Shown here in pieces: positions 47,183 through 58,800 of a stretch of 64,000 nucleotides of DNA. How positions within the stretch are numbered: position 1 is the first letter of the stretch; every line of letters starts with the position of its first letter. A program made the position numbers and the translations under genes. The notes beneath the pieces were generated by a model. It worked only from the letters and a program-made list of their open reading frames with translations, was not told the DNA's origin and made no database searches. The stretch is from Eriocheir sinensis (lineage: Eukaryota > Arthropoda > Malacostraca > Decapoda > Varunidae), in contig NC_066518.1 in NCBI RefSeq assembly GCF_024679095.1, positions 12,093,857 through 12,157,856 of the forward strand, in the 5' to 3' direction.

Positions 47183-47870
47183 TTAGTTGTTGTTGGCTGC
47201 TCCAGGGATCTGCCCGAGGTGTGGATGTTGTGTTTGAGTGGGTGTAGGTGGTGGGTTGAGTTGGAGTCTCTTCGTCAGCAAGGTTCTGAGAAGGCGCTCC
47301 TGTCTCTCCTCGGCTACCCGGGTGTAGCAGGTGTCAGCGGTGTGGCCTCGTCGCAGACAGAATACGCACTCCAGGCTGCTCCTTTCTTCTGCCTGCCGTT
47401 TTCTGCACTCAGCGTGGGTGTGGCCTCTCTTCCCGCAGAAGTCGCAGACGATGATGCTACAGTCGTTGCGAGTGTGCCCCCGCTGAAGGCACCTGCCGCA
47501 GTGTGGTCTGTTTGGTTTGGTGTGCTGCTTCCCAGTCGATGGCTGGTGTTGGTGTTATTGTTGTTGTTGTTGTTGTTCCGTCTTCCTCTGGGGAGGGGGT
47601 TGGGGGTTACGCCGCGTGTAGCAGCAGGTGCGTGGTGGCGGGAGGGGTAAGGGGAGCGACGTGGGGCTATGGGTCCACGGTGGGAGGTATTGACAAGGGT
47701 AGTGTTTGGGGATGCAGGGGGGGATTGGGAGGTTTGGGAATGGCGGCTTGGTTGTGAAGGCTGGGGCGTGGGTCTGGCAGCAGTGCGAGCAGGTGTATCC
47801 TCTGGAGAGTCGGTCGTCACTTTCCTCAGGGGCTTAGGCTTCCCTGAGCCCCACCAGGTCTGCCAGCCGG
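47183..47870 (-). pseudogene. LINE B ORF1 (gag-like nucleic-acid-binding protein), 5'-truncated
   Basis: Three CX2CX4HX4C zinc knuckles in tandem are encoded at about 47360-47502: CGRCLQRGHTRNDC, CDFCGKRGHTHAEC and CVFCLRRGHTADTC. A basic/glutamine-rich tail follows to a TAA stop at 47183-47185. Such knuckles bind element RNA in the ORF1 proteins of Jockey-, R1- and I-type LINEs. Upstream is a Pro/Ser/Thr-rich segment and an (AAC)n run whose knuckle frame contains a TAA. The N-terminal part is missing, replaced by the GA repeat (Arg-Glu frame). Confidence 0.87.
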
Positions 47871-47874
47871 GGTG

Positions 47875-48079
<205 letters not shown>

Positions 48080-48094
48080 GGTGATATAGTGCGG

Positions 48095-48258
48095 CGGCGT
48101 TTAAGACCATCTGGTGGACAGGATCTTACAGGCTGCGAAGTTAGGCAAGCCATGGATGGTGAGGTAAGGTGGGGTTGAGTGTACAGGTGCTGCCTTGTAT
48201 AGGCCAACCGGTCTCTTGCAGACTCCTTACGTTCTTATATTCTTATGTTCTTAAGTGT
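48095..48258 (+). mobile_element. Probable CR1-like LINE 3' end with octamer tail
   Basis: The segment ends GGCCAACCGGTCTCTTGCAG, ACTCCTTACG and then TTCTTATATTCTTATGTTCTTA, an imperfect ATGTTCTT-type octamer repeat at about 48233-48253. Short tandem 3' tails of this kind are typical of CR1-like LINEs, which lack poly(A). No coding remnant is present. The left boundary is a guess. Confidence 0.5.
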
Positions 48259-48389
48259 TCCTGAATGACTTAAGAGGCATTTACTGAAAGATTTTAACTT
48301 TATAATATTTGAATTTCTTCAATTATTTATATTTTCATTTTATTTTTTTAACAACTTTCAAAATCCATGAGTCAACAATTTTCATATGG

Positions 48390-48590
48390 GCCGAAAACTC
48401 CTCCTTCCCTGTCCCTCTTTGTGCTATTTCCCTTTGGTCATTCTACGTATAAACCTGACTTGCTAACCTCAGTCAACGATCTTTATAATTATCGGCCGAA
48501 AACTCCTCCTTCCTTGTCTGTCTTTGTGATAGTTCCCCTTCGTGGTAATTCTACGGAAACCTGATTTGCTAACCTTCGCTCGTGGAAAGG
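48390..48590. repeat. ~105-bp tandem duplication
   Basis: GCCGAAAACTCCTCCTTCC at 48390 and 48495 begin two copies that share TCTTTGTG, TTCCCYTT, ATTCTACG, AAACCTGAYTTGCTAACCT. Confidence 0.9.
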
Positions 48591-49192
48591 CTCGGCTCTG
48601 GAAATGTTTGTCTTCATGAGGACTTGGAAGGTTGCATTGCGCTGACTTACCGCAGTGGTCGGTATTACGGCGGTGAGGCACGCACTGATATGTCACGCCA
48701 CGAGCTGCCCTTTTCTGCCCTGTGCGCCGCGTCTTACTCCAGCGGCTACACCTTCCCCTTCATCTTACTTCGGCAGCAGCACCTTCCCCTTCGTCTTATT
48801 CCAGCAGCAGCAGCGCCTTCATGGTAATTCCGGGAAAATATATCGCCCACCCTTTTCCCTCCCGCGATACTTTATGCAATCATTATTAGTAAACGCAAAC
48901 TTGATAGAGCCGCTCCCCAACTTGCCTGCCGACTAAATATATAAATTATGGAGTTCAGAATTCTTGAACAAAGATTCCGGGGGTTTTAAAGTTTGAGAAA
49001 AATGCATAAAAGATGACATAGTTATTTTTTGAGAGTTTGACTTTGGAGATGCAGCAGTTTAATCCAGCAACCGGTTTATGATTAAAAATGTATGTTTAGA
49101 TAATATTTTTTGGAAAGTGTTCTGAAAGTGGGCGGGGGACGAAGTTGGCGACACAGGAGATTGTTGATTACAGGTGCTCGCGTGCCTCCCAG

Positions 49193-49548
49193 GGATGAAA
49201 AATTTGTCGTGTCTTGTGGAAGTGAATAGGGACAAAGGGGAGAAAGCAGTGAGAAGGGGAAAGGAAAGAAGGGAGTGAAAGACGGGAAAGAGGGAAAGGA
49301 GTGAGCCAGTGACACAAATTTCCTCAACAAAATCAAATCGCAACAAAACTTTTCCCCCTTTGCCCCCTTTTTAGCCCCCTGGAGTCAGACTTTCATACGA
49401 TGCTTGTGCGGAATGAAAAATTTGCCGTGTCTTGTGGGTGGAAGCAGACACAGAAATTTCCACAACAAAATTCAATTGCACCATAACTTTCACCCCACCT
49501 CCTTTTCATCCCCCTTGCGTCAGTCTTTCATACGTCGCTTGTACACAC
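49193..49548. repeat. ~220-bp duplication with an internal insertion in copy 1
   Basis: ATGAAAAATTTGTCGTGTCT at 49193 and ATGAAAAATTTGCCGTGTCT at 49413 each lead to ACACAAATTTCC/ACAGAAATTTCC, AACAAAATYAAAT, a C/T run and GTCAGWCTTTCATACG. Copy 1 carries about 90 extra purine-rich bases (49225-49310). Confidence 0.85.
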
Positions 49549-49549
49549 A

Positions 49550-49915
49550 CTCTCTCGCATTACTCTGGGACAGGTAGGTAGTGAGGAGGAGGGAAGCAAC
49601 ATGCGAGCGCCCAATAAACTCGCACTCTAAGTAAGACACGCTCCCCACTGAAGTCTTATGAAGGCAGCAAATCGCACAGAGCGTAACAATACTCCTCCGT
49701 GCCGGTCCGCCTTATTGCCGAACTTGTGACATAAATTGCATGTTCAGGGAATGCTGCCGATGGAATTGCGAAGTCGTCTTTTGTGTTTTATGGAGCGGGG
49801 GAGACACGAAGGCGACTGACTGAGGGAAGCCTTGAGGGTCCGTCCGTCCGAAGTCATTCCCTCAACAGTGGCACAGGGTCATATTCTTAATTAAACCTTT
49901 CGGCGCCCAAGCACA
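49550..49915. other. Anonymous sequence
   Basis: No repeat or gene recognised. Confidence 0.4.
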
Positions 49916-49923
49916 TACATTTA

Positions 49924-50068
49924 ACAAGGCTTTCGTATAGGATTTGTGGGCATTTCCAGGGGTGGTTTTATGACCCTGGTGGTAGTTTAACCTTTCTTCT
50001 GTGCCACTAACTTAAAAAGACACTGATAAAGACCCGCTCGATCTCCTTTTTGGGCTTGGGAAATGGTT
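49924..50068 (+). repeat. Dispersed repeat, copy 2
   Basis: ACAAGGCTTTCGTATAGGAT, CATTTCCAGGGGTGGTTTTA and CCTGGTGGTAGTTTAAC, then CTTCTGTGCCACTAAC and GATCTCCTTTTTGGGC match the copy at 34035-34192. Confidence 0.75.
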
Positions 50069-50339
50069 GAGGTGAGGGGTGGCTGCAGCGTCTACGAATA
50101 CCGACCATAGTTATTAACCTTAGTTGCTGTTTCTCTTTCCGTCTCATAATATTGTCCGCGCCGTTCAAGGACTCTGTGTGTGCCGTGCGTGGTGATGTGG
50201 GAGCCGCTTCCCTGGGTGGGCGTGGGCCGGGCCGTGGCATAACAAGGTCGTACATCCAGGCTGGCGAGTGGGAGGCAGTTCGGGAAATTTCAAGTGGTCG
50301 ACGGGGGGCCATGAGCAGCGGAGGAAGGGGACAAACACT

Positions 50340-50998
50340 GCTCGTAGTCTTGAAGTAAACAGTGAGGTTGAACGGTTTTGTAGTGATGACTATTGAAGGA
50401 CTGTACTGTGGTAGTTACGTCTTTTAATACTCCTGATTTTCAGTAAGAGGATAAAATGAGGTTGAGGTATTTTGCTGTGATAAATATTAACTGACTGCAT
50501 TGTGTGGTGTTTTAAGTCTTTTAATACTCCTGATTTTAACATAACATTTCACATTTCTGGATTTATGGATTTAACATAATATACCATTTAAGGAATTACG
50601 GATTTAACATTACACTTTTGGATAACATTTGAGGATTATTTTTTGTGAATATTTTAGTTAATACATGAAATTAAGACTGGAGAAAGATGAAGTATGTCAC
50701 GGGAACTAGTATGTATGAGTAATGACAGAGAACCAATGTGTTTCTGCCATTACTCGTGATTTCCAGTAAAGCGGTCTGACGTTTAACAATTTGTATTTTC
50801 CCTTTAAATTATTTTGTTGAAACCTAAAATTAAGACTGGACAAAATGAAGTGTCGCGGAAACCTGTATGTATTAATAACTATTCCGAACGGACGTATCTG
50901 CTGACATATAGATCTCTTTCAATGCCCGTGATTTTCAGTAAAGCACTCTGACATTTAAGAATTCGTATTTTCCTCCTAAATAATTTTGTCGAAACCTA
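50340..50998. repeat. Nested tandem duplications (units ~97 and ~172 bp)
   Basis: Left pair: CTTTTAATACTCCTGATTTT at about 50420 and 50517, each preceded by a GAGGTTGA motif and a TGACTG/GGACTG motif. Right pair: CGTGATTTCCAGTAAAGC at 50755 and CGTGATTTTCAGTAAAGC at 50927, each with AAATTAAGACTGGA-like and AACCTAAAAT segments. All share TGATTTYCAGTAA. An internal ATTTATGGATTTAACATAA/AATTACGGATTTAACATTA pair lies at about 50560-50615. Confidence 0.82.
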
Positions 50999-50999
50999 A

Positions 51000-51270
51000 A
51001 ATACGTGTGGGAAAGGCGGAGTGTGTCGCAGCAAGAGGCTCCCGGCGCGGCGGGCGGCTCGCCGATCCTCTTTTCCATGCTTGGCCGCCTTTATGACGCC
51101 GCTGCTTTCCAGAGTCGCGGGTGGCGGGGCGCTGGAGGCTGTTCTATAATGGCTATCAAACTTTTCCGCCGCGCAAGCCATTTCGCAGGAGAGGAAGAAC
51201 ACAACCCCCCGCACTCACTTCAGCCGGCTCTCGTTCACTCCGACAAACACTCCGATAAACCCGGATAATA
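51000..51270. other. GC-rich segment of unknown role
   Basis: CpG-rich at 51035-51180 within AT-rich flanks. Both strands have overlapping frames of 70-90 codons without recognised motifs. Confidence 0.25.
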
Positions 51271-51449
51271 ATTTAGTCGGAAAACTGGAGCAACGACCTC
51301 GCTTGGTAAATACGGTGAAATACAATTGCTCGGTCGGTCGATGGGATCCGCAGCAGTGTTGATTGTGCCGGTGAATGTCCTTCAGACTTAGAATCCCTTA
51401 GTTGGGTCTCGTATGAAAAATTGAAGTGGCATGTTCGTGGAAACCCGGA

Positions 51450-51450
<1 letters not shown>

Positions 51451-51495
<45 letters not shown>
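51451..51495. repeat. (TG)n microsatellite
   Basis: About 22 TG units, joined directly to the LINE fragment that follows. Confidence 0.96.
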
Positions 51496-51496
<1 letters not shown>

Positions 51497-52368
51497 AGTG
51501 TGTGAAGGATCATCAGAGAAAAACCAGAAGAGGCTACCAAATACAATACATACAGAACCCAGTTGAACCCAAACTTAACACAGCACCCGATGTACACGAC
51601 TGAAACATATGTGCCAGATTACAAGCGCCAAGCACTGACCAGATTACGTCTGATGTCCCATAACCTGAAAATCGAAACGGACAGGTGGAGTAGGACACCT
51701 GCCGAGATGCGCCTTTGTGAATGTGGTGAAAATACCGTACAAAGCGAAGAACAAGTTCTCTTGCGGTGTCCCATGTCGAACGGATGTCGTGAGAGGTACG
51801 CTATCTTGAATTTTTCAAGCTTAAGCACTTTGATGGATGTACCGAATAACTTAGAGAAGCTGTGTGAGTACGTTTACGATGTCATGAGAGTATATGTATG
51901 AATAGTTGCCGTCACACACGTATGGTGTCTTATGAGTTACTTTTATTGAATAGGAGTTTTATGTTGCATTTTTCCTTTCGTTTTCCCTTTTATTTCATAT
52001 AATTATCGGGTGTTCTTTAACGTTGTATGCTTCCTTTACATGGTTATGGCTTATTTTATTATTTTAGGAAAGTTCGTTTTGTCTTTTAGTACAAAAAAAA
52101 AAGATACCATATGGCGTTTAACAATTTTCGATATTGATTAAGGGAAATGTGGTACTTGCAGTTATTGATTTCTTGTCAGGTAAAACCAAGAGTGTACGTT
52201 GTAGGTGATATTCTCCCTTTGATTTTCGATATAAATAAGAGTTTAATTTGCATTGCTAGTCTTTCTTGGGACTTGCTGATTTTTTATGATCATAATTTTT
52301 CAGGACTACAAATTAGTAAAATATTTAAAAACAATGTATAAATTTCTGTGGTCAATAAACTAACTAAC
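51496..52368 (+). mobile_element. LINE E: 3' fragment of a non-LTR retrotransposon
   Basis: A coding remnant (to 51903) is followed by an AT-rich 3' UTR ending in CAATAAACTAACTAACT, a polyadenylation-like signal with an (AACT)n tail near 52352-52368. The 5' end abuts the TG repeat. The family differs from LINEs A-C. Confidence 0.65.
51563..51901 (+). pseudogene. LINE E ORF2 C-terminal tail
   Basis: 112 open codons with a TRLRLMSHNLKIETDRW segment and a Cys-rich motif: RLCECGE, then SEEQVLLRCP. This layout (paired Cys, then a conserved HxxxxC-type motif) is common after the RT domain in several LINE clades. Here Gln sits where His is normal, so the putative zinc site looks defective. Upstream codons are in another frame, indicating a frameshift near 51560. 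RT itself is absent. Confidence 0.65.
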
Positions 52369-52480
52369 TCTGTGTTTGTGTGCATGCGCAGTCGCTGTAG
52401 TGTATAATTAAAGTGTATAAACATGCCTGCTTAATTTATGTGAATTTATGCGAGGGGAAAGGGATTGCTGGCCGGCTCTG

Positions 52481-52482
<2 letters not shown>

Positions 52483-52520
<38 letters not shown>
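52483..52520. repeat. (AC)n microsatellite
   Basis: About 19 AC units, followed by C-rich DNA to 52680. Confidence 0.95.
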
Positions 52521-52522
<2 letters not shown>

Positions 52523-52982
52523 CACACGCCCTGTAAAAATGATCCCCTTCACCCCAACTCCCTTCACTTTCCCCCCATTTTCCTCCCCCCTCCCCCCCAC
52601 ACACATCTCACACACTAAAAATGACCCCCCCTTACCCTCCCTCCCTCCCTACCTTCCCTTCCACCCCCAATCCGCTCTCCATCGTCCACACATCCATTCG
52701 CCCTTTACACATGACCCAACTATTTCACAACAGCAAACTGCCCACCGATACATACATTCGGGGAGGAGGGCGCGGCCGGGCGTGTGTTTGTCCGCCGCAA
52801 AATTATTGGTTAGATGAAAACCGTCCCGCATCGAAATTTAAGCTCCCACCCCAGACATCGGCAGTAAAGACGGGGAAGGTTATGATTGTTTGGAGACAGG
52901 AATCAAGCGGTGTTTTTCACTTCGGAGTTTATGCCAGTTTGTCCCCGTGTGGTAGAAGGGAGGTCGTAGAGAATGATAGGGA

Positions 52983-53175
52983 ATGAGGGAGGAAAGGGGG
53001 GAGGGAAGAAAGGAAGGAAGGAAGAAAGGAAGGAAGGAGGGTGGTAGTGAAGGCAGGTAGGCATGCAGGCAGGCAGTCAAGGAAGAAAGGATAGTAGGAA
53101 AGAAGGACGGAGAGTAGGTCACAGTAAGGAAAGGAGGGAGGAAATGGAGGTAGGAAGGAAGAAAGGAAATATGAA
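52983..53175. repeat. (GGAA)n / (GGCA)n tetranucleotide tract
   Basis: GGAAGGAAGGAA blocks at 52990-53040 and 53125-53165, and GGCAGGTAGGCATGCAGGCA at 53050-53075. Confidence 0.88.
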
Positions 53176-53179
53176 GAAT

Positions 53180-53830
53180 AGGAAGAGATAAAAGGTTGTT
53201 TGGAAGGGTCATTGGAAAGTTTGGCCCATTCGTGATGTGGCTGGCAGTTATTATTTATCATATGACAGGTACTCCATGATATATGTAGCAAAGAGACGGG
53301 GTGTAAGATGAGTATGGTCGAGAGGGAAAGATAGAATGGTGGAAAAACATCACATTCTTTTCGTTACAACACCAGCTCGACGCTTCCTCCCTGCTCACCA
53401 TAGTCTGGCGGAGCAACCAAACCACTATCTTCTCTTACCGTGCCACAAACTGAGAAGAAAAATATATATTGTGACTTAAAGGATGAAAACAATAGTCATA
53501 ACGCTTGCCTGGGCTTTTAGTTCGCCATTAAACTTGATTTGAGCGACGAAAAATATTAGTCGTATCTTAGGTGAGTTTCATGAGCCAAATCTAATTGTAA
53601 ATATGCTTATTGGAGTTAATGGCTCAGGTGAAGTAAGTGGCAAGGTAATGGGGTAAACGAGCCACGAGGTGAGGAGTGGCAAAGGGCCGTTGGTGGGGCT
53701 CGTAAAGCAATTTCCCGTGATGAAGGTGTGAAAATGTTCTAATGAATGTTTATGCACCCGGGGAAGACCTGGCACATCCTTGCGGAGAGGCGCCAGGCGT
53801 GGATTGTTGCATGGACAGGAGAGTAAAGTA
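53180..53830. other. Anonymous sequence, no feature recognised
   Basis: Unique-looking AT-rich DNA without repeats or coding motifs. Confidence 0.4.
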
Positions 53831-53837
53831 GGAGAGG

Positions 53838-53982
53838 AGTATCCAGACACCTCTCCACCCGAAATAGACCCCCCCTTTTTTAGCCTCTCGTACTGACCTC
53901 CTTTTGCTGGAACAACGTTTTGCGAGCTTTTTTCTTTCTTGTTTTTGTTGCCCTTGATCCGCTCCGATTGCTGTAAAAACAA
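53838..53982 (+). mobile_element. Solo 3' end of LINE C family
   Basis: GAGAGGAGTATCCAGACACC matches the last codons of LINE C. The stop codon position reads AGA. The 3' UTR follows: GGAACAACGTTTTGCGAGC, a T run, TGCCCTTGATCCGCTCC, GATTGCTGTAAAAAC. More diverged than the 14.5-kb copy. Confidence 0.75.
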
Positions 53983-54560
53983 CTTTAAAACTCTCGAAAC
54001 GCAACACGTGACGGTGCATAATATTGAAGAAACGTGGAGAGGGGAGATACGTTAATTGCAGACATGTAGCATAAAAATCTCGAGCTCAGAAAGGAACGTC
54101 GGCAAGTTTTCTCTATAAAGCCGTGACTCAAACTAGCAGTGGAGGAATATTGTGTTGTGCTGCCTCGTCTTCTCACCACAGGATCAAGGGTCAATGAGCA
54201 ATGAGCACCGAGGTCACGCGCAGCTATAATGTATGCCCCCAACTTCACCAATACTTACATACATAGAAATAAAAAAAACTGACATGACGAATGATGGCAA
54301 CAATCTTCAAAGTCTTTTTGACCAGCATATCGGGCAATATGTATTCTTTTTGATACGCTGTTTAATTCATGAAGTTCTTTTCCATCATTCATTCGCCATT
54401 TTTCAGTTCGTTATCGTCGGACTTTCCTCAAAATGTCGTCATATTATGGTGCTTTCATAAGAATCCGATGGCAGCATAAAAATTCCTTTCTTTTATAAAT
54501 TTAAAACATAAAGACGGACAACAACGAAAACATTATCGTTTTTTTTTCGAAGGCGGGCGA

Positions 54561-54707
<147 letters not shown>

Positions 54708-54984
54708 CTTGTGAAAGAAAAGTTGTTACGTTGGTCAATATTCAAGATTTGTTAGTCGTTTGATTTATTATCTTTGTATAATCATATCCTCTTTGAGTCA
54801 TGAGGTGATGAACAGCACTGATGATTCATATCAGGGAGGTGGGAAACGTGACTGATAAGAAATATTGGAGTTTTGTCAATATAGATCTTTGTAATAATTG
54901 TGTTCGCGTTGTATTACACAGTGTCGGGATAGTGACCGTCCTCGTGAGGGATTAGTTTCAAGGTCGCGGCGGCAGTGTGGGGGT

Positions 54985-55345
54985 ATTTTTTTGCGGGATT
55001 TTGTAAGCTTTACTCGAAGAATTGGATTTCAGTGTGATGTCAATATTTCCTGCCACTAGAAATATAAATGAAATAATGTCAGAAGAAGATTTAAGCTTGA
55101 TGCCAGTTCTTACTTGCAAAATTTATATTGAAAGGATTTGATTCAAACTTCATTCTAGTGCTTCTGACCTGTAAAATGTATATGGAAAGAATTGTGTTTA
55201 AGTTGGATTGCACTTTGAAGCCTGCATGAGTCAAATAGAAAGAACTGGATTTAATTTTGGTGCCAGTGCTTCCTGTCATTAAAAGGTATAGATAAAGAAT
55301 TTGATTTGAGGTTTATTGGAATGTTTCGAACCTGTTAAAGTCATA
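54985..55345. repeat. ~57-bp degenerate minisatellite, 6 copies
   Basis: The unit is roughly GATTTAAGTTTGATGCCAGT, GCTTCCTGCC, ACTAAAATGTATATGGAAAG, AATTG. Anchors (CAGTGCTTCCTG-like) fall near 55042, 55102, 55156, 55211, 55263 and 55320. Divergence is high but the order of motifs is constant. Confidence 0.8.
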
Positions 55346-55349
55346 CAAA

Positions 55350-56560
55350 TAGAAATGGATAAAAATTCTTGGGGTGACTGTTACCGAAAAGGGACTAGAA
55401 CCTTGGTACTCTCACGTTTTCCCCCTCCCTCCCCCTGCCTCTATCGGTCACCCTCAAGTCACCGCCGTGTTATTTATTTTGGCTCCCTCATCGACTGGCG
55501 TTGTTTTGGCTTGTTCACGCGCTGGGCTGCTGGCGGTGTTTATGCACGGCGACATCGATGCGGAAGTGGCGTATTGAGCGCGCCGCTACAATTGTTTATC
55601 GAGTGTCGGGCCACGACTCGTAAGTTCACTTCGAAGGAGAGTGCCACGGACTGATGCCGATTGATATAACTGGTATTCTCGTGTATTAGAGATGAAAGGA
55701 TTTTTCTTGCTTCTTGTGGGTATTATTATTATCATTATTGTTTTTTTTATCACACTACAAACCTGCCAGTCTTCAATTTTGTGAAATTATGGGCTTTTTC
55801 AAATTACTGAAACAGTCACATTTTCTTTCAGTAATGTTTGTGTCAAGGTTTGTTTAATCTTTGTTTTCTTGCTTTAGTTACACGATAAATTTAAGTGATC
55901 AATGAATTACTTTGTCTTTAGGAAATACTCTGAGAGACACTTCGAATGATTACTGAAACCTGACCTACGACTGCAGAAATGGCGCCTAATAAAACGCATA
56001 AATTTATGACAGCGTTATTTTTAAATTCTTTATCATTGAAATTGCAATATACTTCGATTTTTATTGAAATTTTATTACGTTTTGCTCTTATTTAGTATGG
56101 TCATAATTCATGGAGTAGACATTGCATAAACAGAAGTTTGTGGTTTCTGAACAAAAAGTTTGATATTTTTTATGGTGATAATAGTAAAGGTTTTCGATAA
56201 ATGGCTTCTTCAGTCCGATTATTCTTTTTTTTTTCTTTGCTTGTCTTGTGTACACAGTAAAGTATCTTGTATTTGTTTTGCACGAATTTGTTTTTTATCC
56301 CCCCCTATTCACCTCTCTACTATTTGCTCTTCTCTATTGTCCAGAAGTGACACCTCCTTTGCAGCTCCTCTTTATTCAGTTCTACACAGTCAGTACTCAC
56401 GTATACTCCTTTTTTTCTACTTTTATTATGTCAACTTTCCAAACCAGCAATGATTCCTTTTTCTTCTTAATCTCCTTTTCCTGTTTACCACCTCGTCAGT
56501 CTCTGAAAACTAATTAAACATTTTTTGCCTCAGAGACGCTTCGTAACACAAGTTTTGCTT
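55350..56560. other. Anonymous AT-rich sequence
   Basis: Short frames at 55316-55654 on the plus strand show no known motif. The rest is T-rich. Confidence 0.4.
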
Positions 56561-56599
56561 GAAGCTTAAGGTCGTTGGAAGGAATCGGTGGTCATCCTG

Positions 56600-57110
56600 T
56601 TGTTGTCAGTGGTTTTCATGGTAATACAAAGAGGAAGAAAACTTGTGGGGTGGGGGTGGAGGGGATAATACTGTGGGTTAATGAAAGATGGGGAGTCGCA
56701 GAACTGGTGGAGTGCGACGACGTGGGGAGGGATGAGAGACGACAGTGTAAAGCATGTGACTGAGCGGGTAGTGAAACGAGACTTGGGAATAGGAAAACGT
56801 GTCAGGGGAATAATGGAAGAAGAGAGCGTTGGGGAAATGAGCGATGAGGAGATGAAGAAGAGCTGGTGGAGGGCAAGGACGTGGTTAGAGATGAGAGACG
56901 CTAGTGAAAAACATTGCTGGTGATATAAGGGTTGGGAAATCGTGTCAGGGGAATATATGGAGGAAGAGAGAGGGGGTGATAATTCGTTGACGTTAATGAA
57001 GAAGAGTTGATGGTGGGCGAGGACGTGGTTAGGGATCAGATACGCTAGTGGTAAACATGTGACGGAGCGACTGGTGAAACAAGGCTCGGGAATAGGAAAA
57101 AACGTATACG
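56600..57110. repeat. ~150-bp degenerate tandem array, 3 copies
   Basis: GACGTGGTTAGAGATGAGAGACGCTAGTG-type segments have CGTGG anchors at 56720, 56880 and 57024. Each is followed by AAACATGTGAC/AAGCATGTGAC or a diverged form, GGGAATAGGAAAACGTGTCAG-like, and GGAAGAAGAGAG. Spacings are 160 and 144. Confidence 0.85.
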
Positions 57111-57339
57111 AGTAGGCTGCAGGGATTGGCGTGTAAAGTGATGGGGTGGGGGGCAGGGCCGGGGTGGGTGGAGGAGGGTCGACATTCAATTTCCTAATCT
57201 GGAGCACTAATATCCGGGAAGCTGGCGCGCGACCGTCACGGCCCCACACCCCGCGCCGCACATAACACGCATTCCCACCGCTGCCACCATATTAACGTGA
57301 CAACACCCGGACCGCCACCACCTACCACGACTACAGCCA

Positions 57340-57615
57340 CAGCCATTACACCATGATATCAACTCATACTACAACTATTACCTCGACTTCCCACACCACT
57401 ACCACTGAACTATGATAGTATTACAAGCGTGTATGTGGTATGTATAGGGCTAGATGGGTCTAGGAAACGAGGACAAGGGCTGAATGAAGGTTGCTACGCA
57501 CTACAATTATTGCGACTACTTCTCTCACCACCATGACTAAAATACTACAATATTACAAGCGTGTATGTAGGAGTGGATAGAGGTTGGAGACGGGGATGAG
57601 GGTTAAATTAAGGTA
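57340..57615. repeat. 132-bp tandem duplication
   Basis: TATTACAAGCGTGTATGT occurs at 57419 and 57551. Each is preceded by an ACTACAAYTATT, CGACT, CACCAC segment and followed by TAGGTCTAGGAAACGAGG-like or TAGAGGTTGGAGACGGGG-like sequence. Confidence 0.85.
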
Positions 57616-58171
57616 CGGCTTTCGGTAAGTTGGGTTTGGTTAAGTTGAATTCTGTTGTACTTTGCTGTTTTCGCCATGTATGGTTGGCAGTGTCTATGGA
57701 AGGTAGCTAGATGGATTAAGGCATTACTAGGGTGTTTGTAGGCAAGGTTGAGTTGGGGTTTGGTACGTTTGTCCTTTTGCTGTAGTGAATTTAGTATATC
57801 AAGTGTAAGATTGTTTCTTTAGGGCGGGGGAGTAACTTGAAGGAACTCTTAGATTCATTCAAGAGGGGACTTCCAAACTCCTTCGCAATTAATTTAGATC
57901 AGTATATTTTAGCATATTCTATTTTTTACCTTTGTGTAGGAGCTTGTTACGAGATTTTTTTTTTCGTTTCGCTCCTGTTCTGTCTCCTTTACATCACCAC
58001 AACCCCCCCCAAAAAATCCCCGCCGTGACTCTGTTGATGGACCGTTCTGTTGCGGCATGAGTCTGGTCAACAGGATCTGTGTGTTGTGGTATGGGTGTGG
58101 TCGTGAGGGCCGTTGTATTATACCATGCACAGCGGATGCGGCGGTAATTGTTCCGGGAATCCGTCCATATG

Positions 58172-58172
<1 letters not shown>

Positions 58173-58233
<61 letters not shown>
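58173..58233. repeat. (TG)n microsatellite
   Basis: About 30 TG units. Confidence 0.97.
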
Positions 58234-58236
<3 letters not shown>

Positions 58237-58257
58237 ATCTCTGCCAAAAAATAAATA

Positions 58258-58800
58258 CGTAGGAAATTAACCGTCGTATCTCTGAAAAAAACGTAGGAAA
58301 ATAACTGTCGTATTTAAACAAAAAAACCGTAGAAAAATAACCATCTTATATGAAAAAAAAAAAACGTCGTATCTCCGGAAAAGGAACATAACCGTCGTAT
58401 CCCCGAAAAAGCAGGAAAATAACCGTCGTATGTCTGAAAAAATAACCATCGTATCTCTGAAAAAAGCAGGAAAATAACCGTCGTATGTCTGAAAAAATAA
58501 CCATCGTATCTCTGAAAAAAGCAGGAAAATAACCGTCGTATGTCTGAAAAAATAACCATCGTATCTCTGAAAAAAGCAGGAAAATAACCGACGTATCTCT
58601 GAAAAACGAAGGAAAATAACCGTCGCATCTCTGAAAAACGAAGGAAAATAACCGTCGCATCTCTGAAAAACGAAGGAAAATAACCGTCGCATCTCTGAAA
58701 AACGAAGGAAAATAACCGTCGCATCTCTGAAAAATATCCGTCCTATCTCTGAAAAAAGCAGGAAAATAATCGTCGTATCTGAAAAAAACAACAACAACCC
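58258..58800. repeat. 32-bp minisatellite with a 55-bp higher-order repeat
   Basis: The basic unit is AACCGTCGYATCTCTGAAAA followed by ACGAAGGAAAAT. It repeats at exactly 32 bases from 58586 to about 58745 (58586, 58618, 58650, 58682, 58714). Immediately left, a 55-base composite unit (32-base unit plus a 23-base short form) repeats at 58421, 58476 and 58531. Outer units at 58262-58400 and 58746-58795 are more diverged. All three minus-strand frames are open, giving Phe/Arg/Asp-rich artefact translations. Confidence 0.95.
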
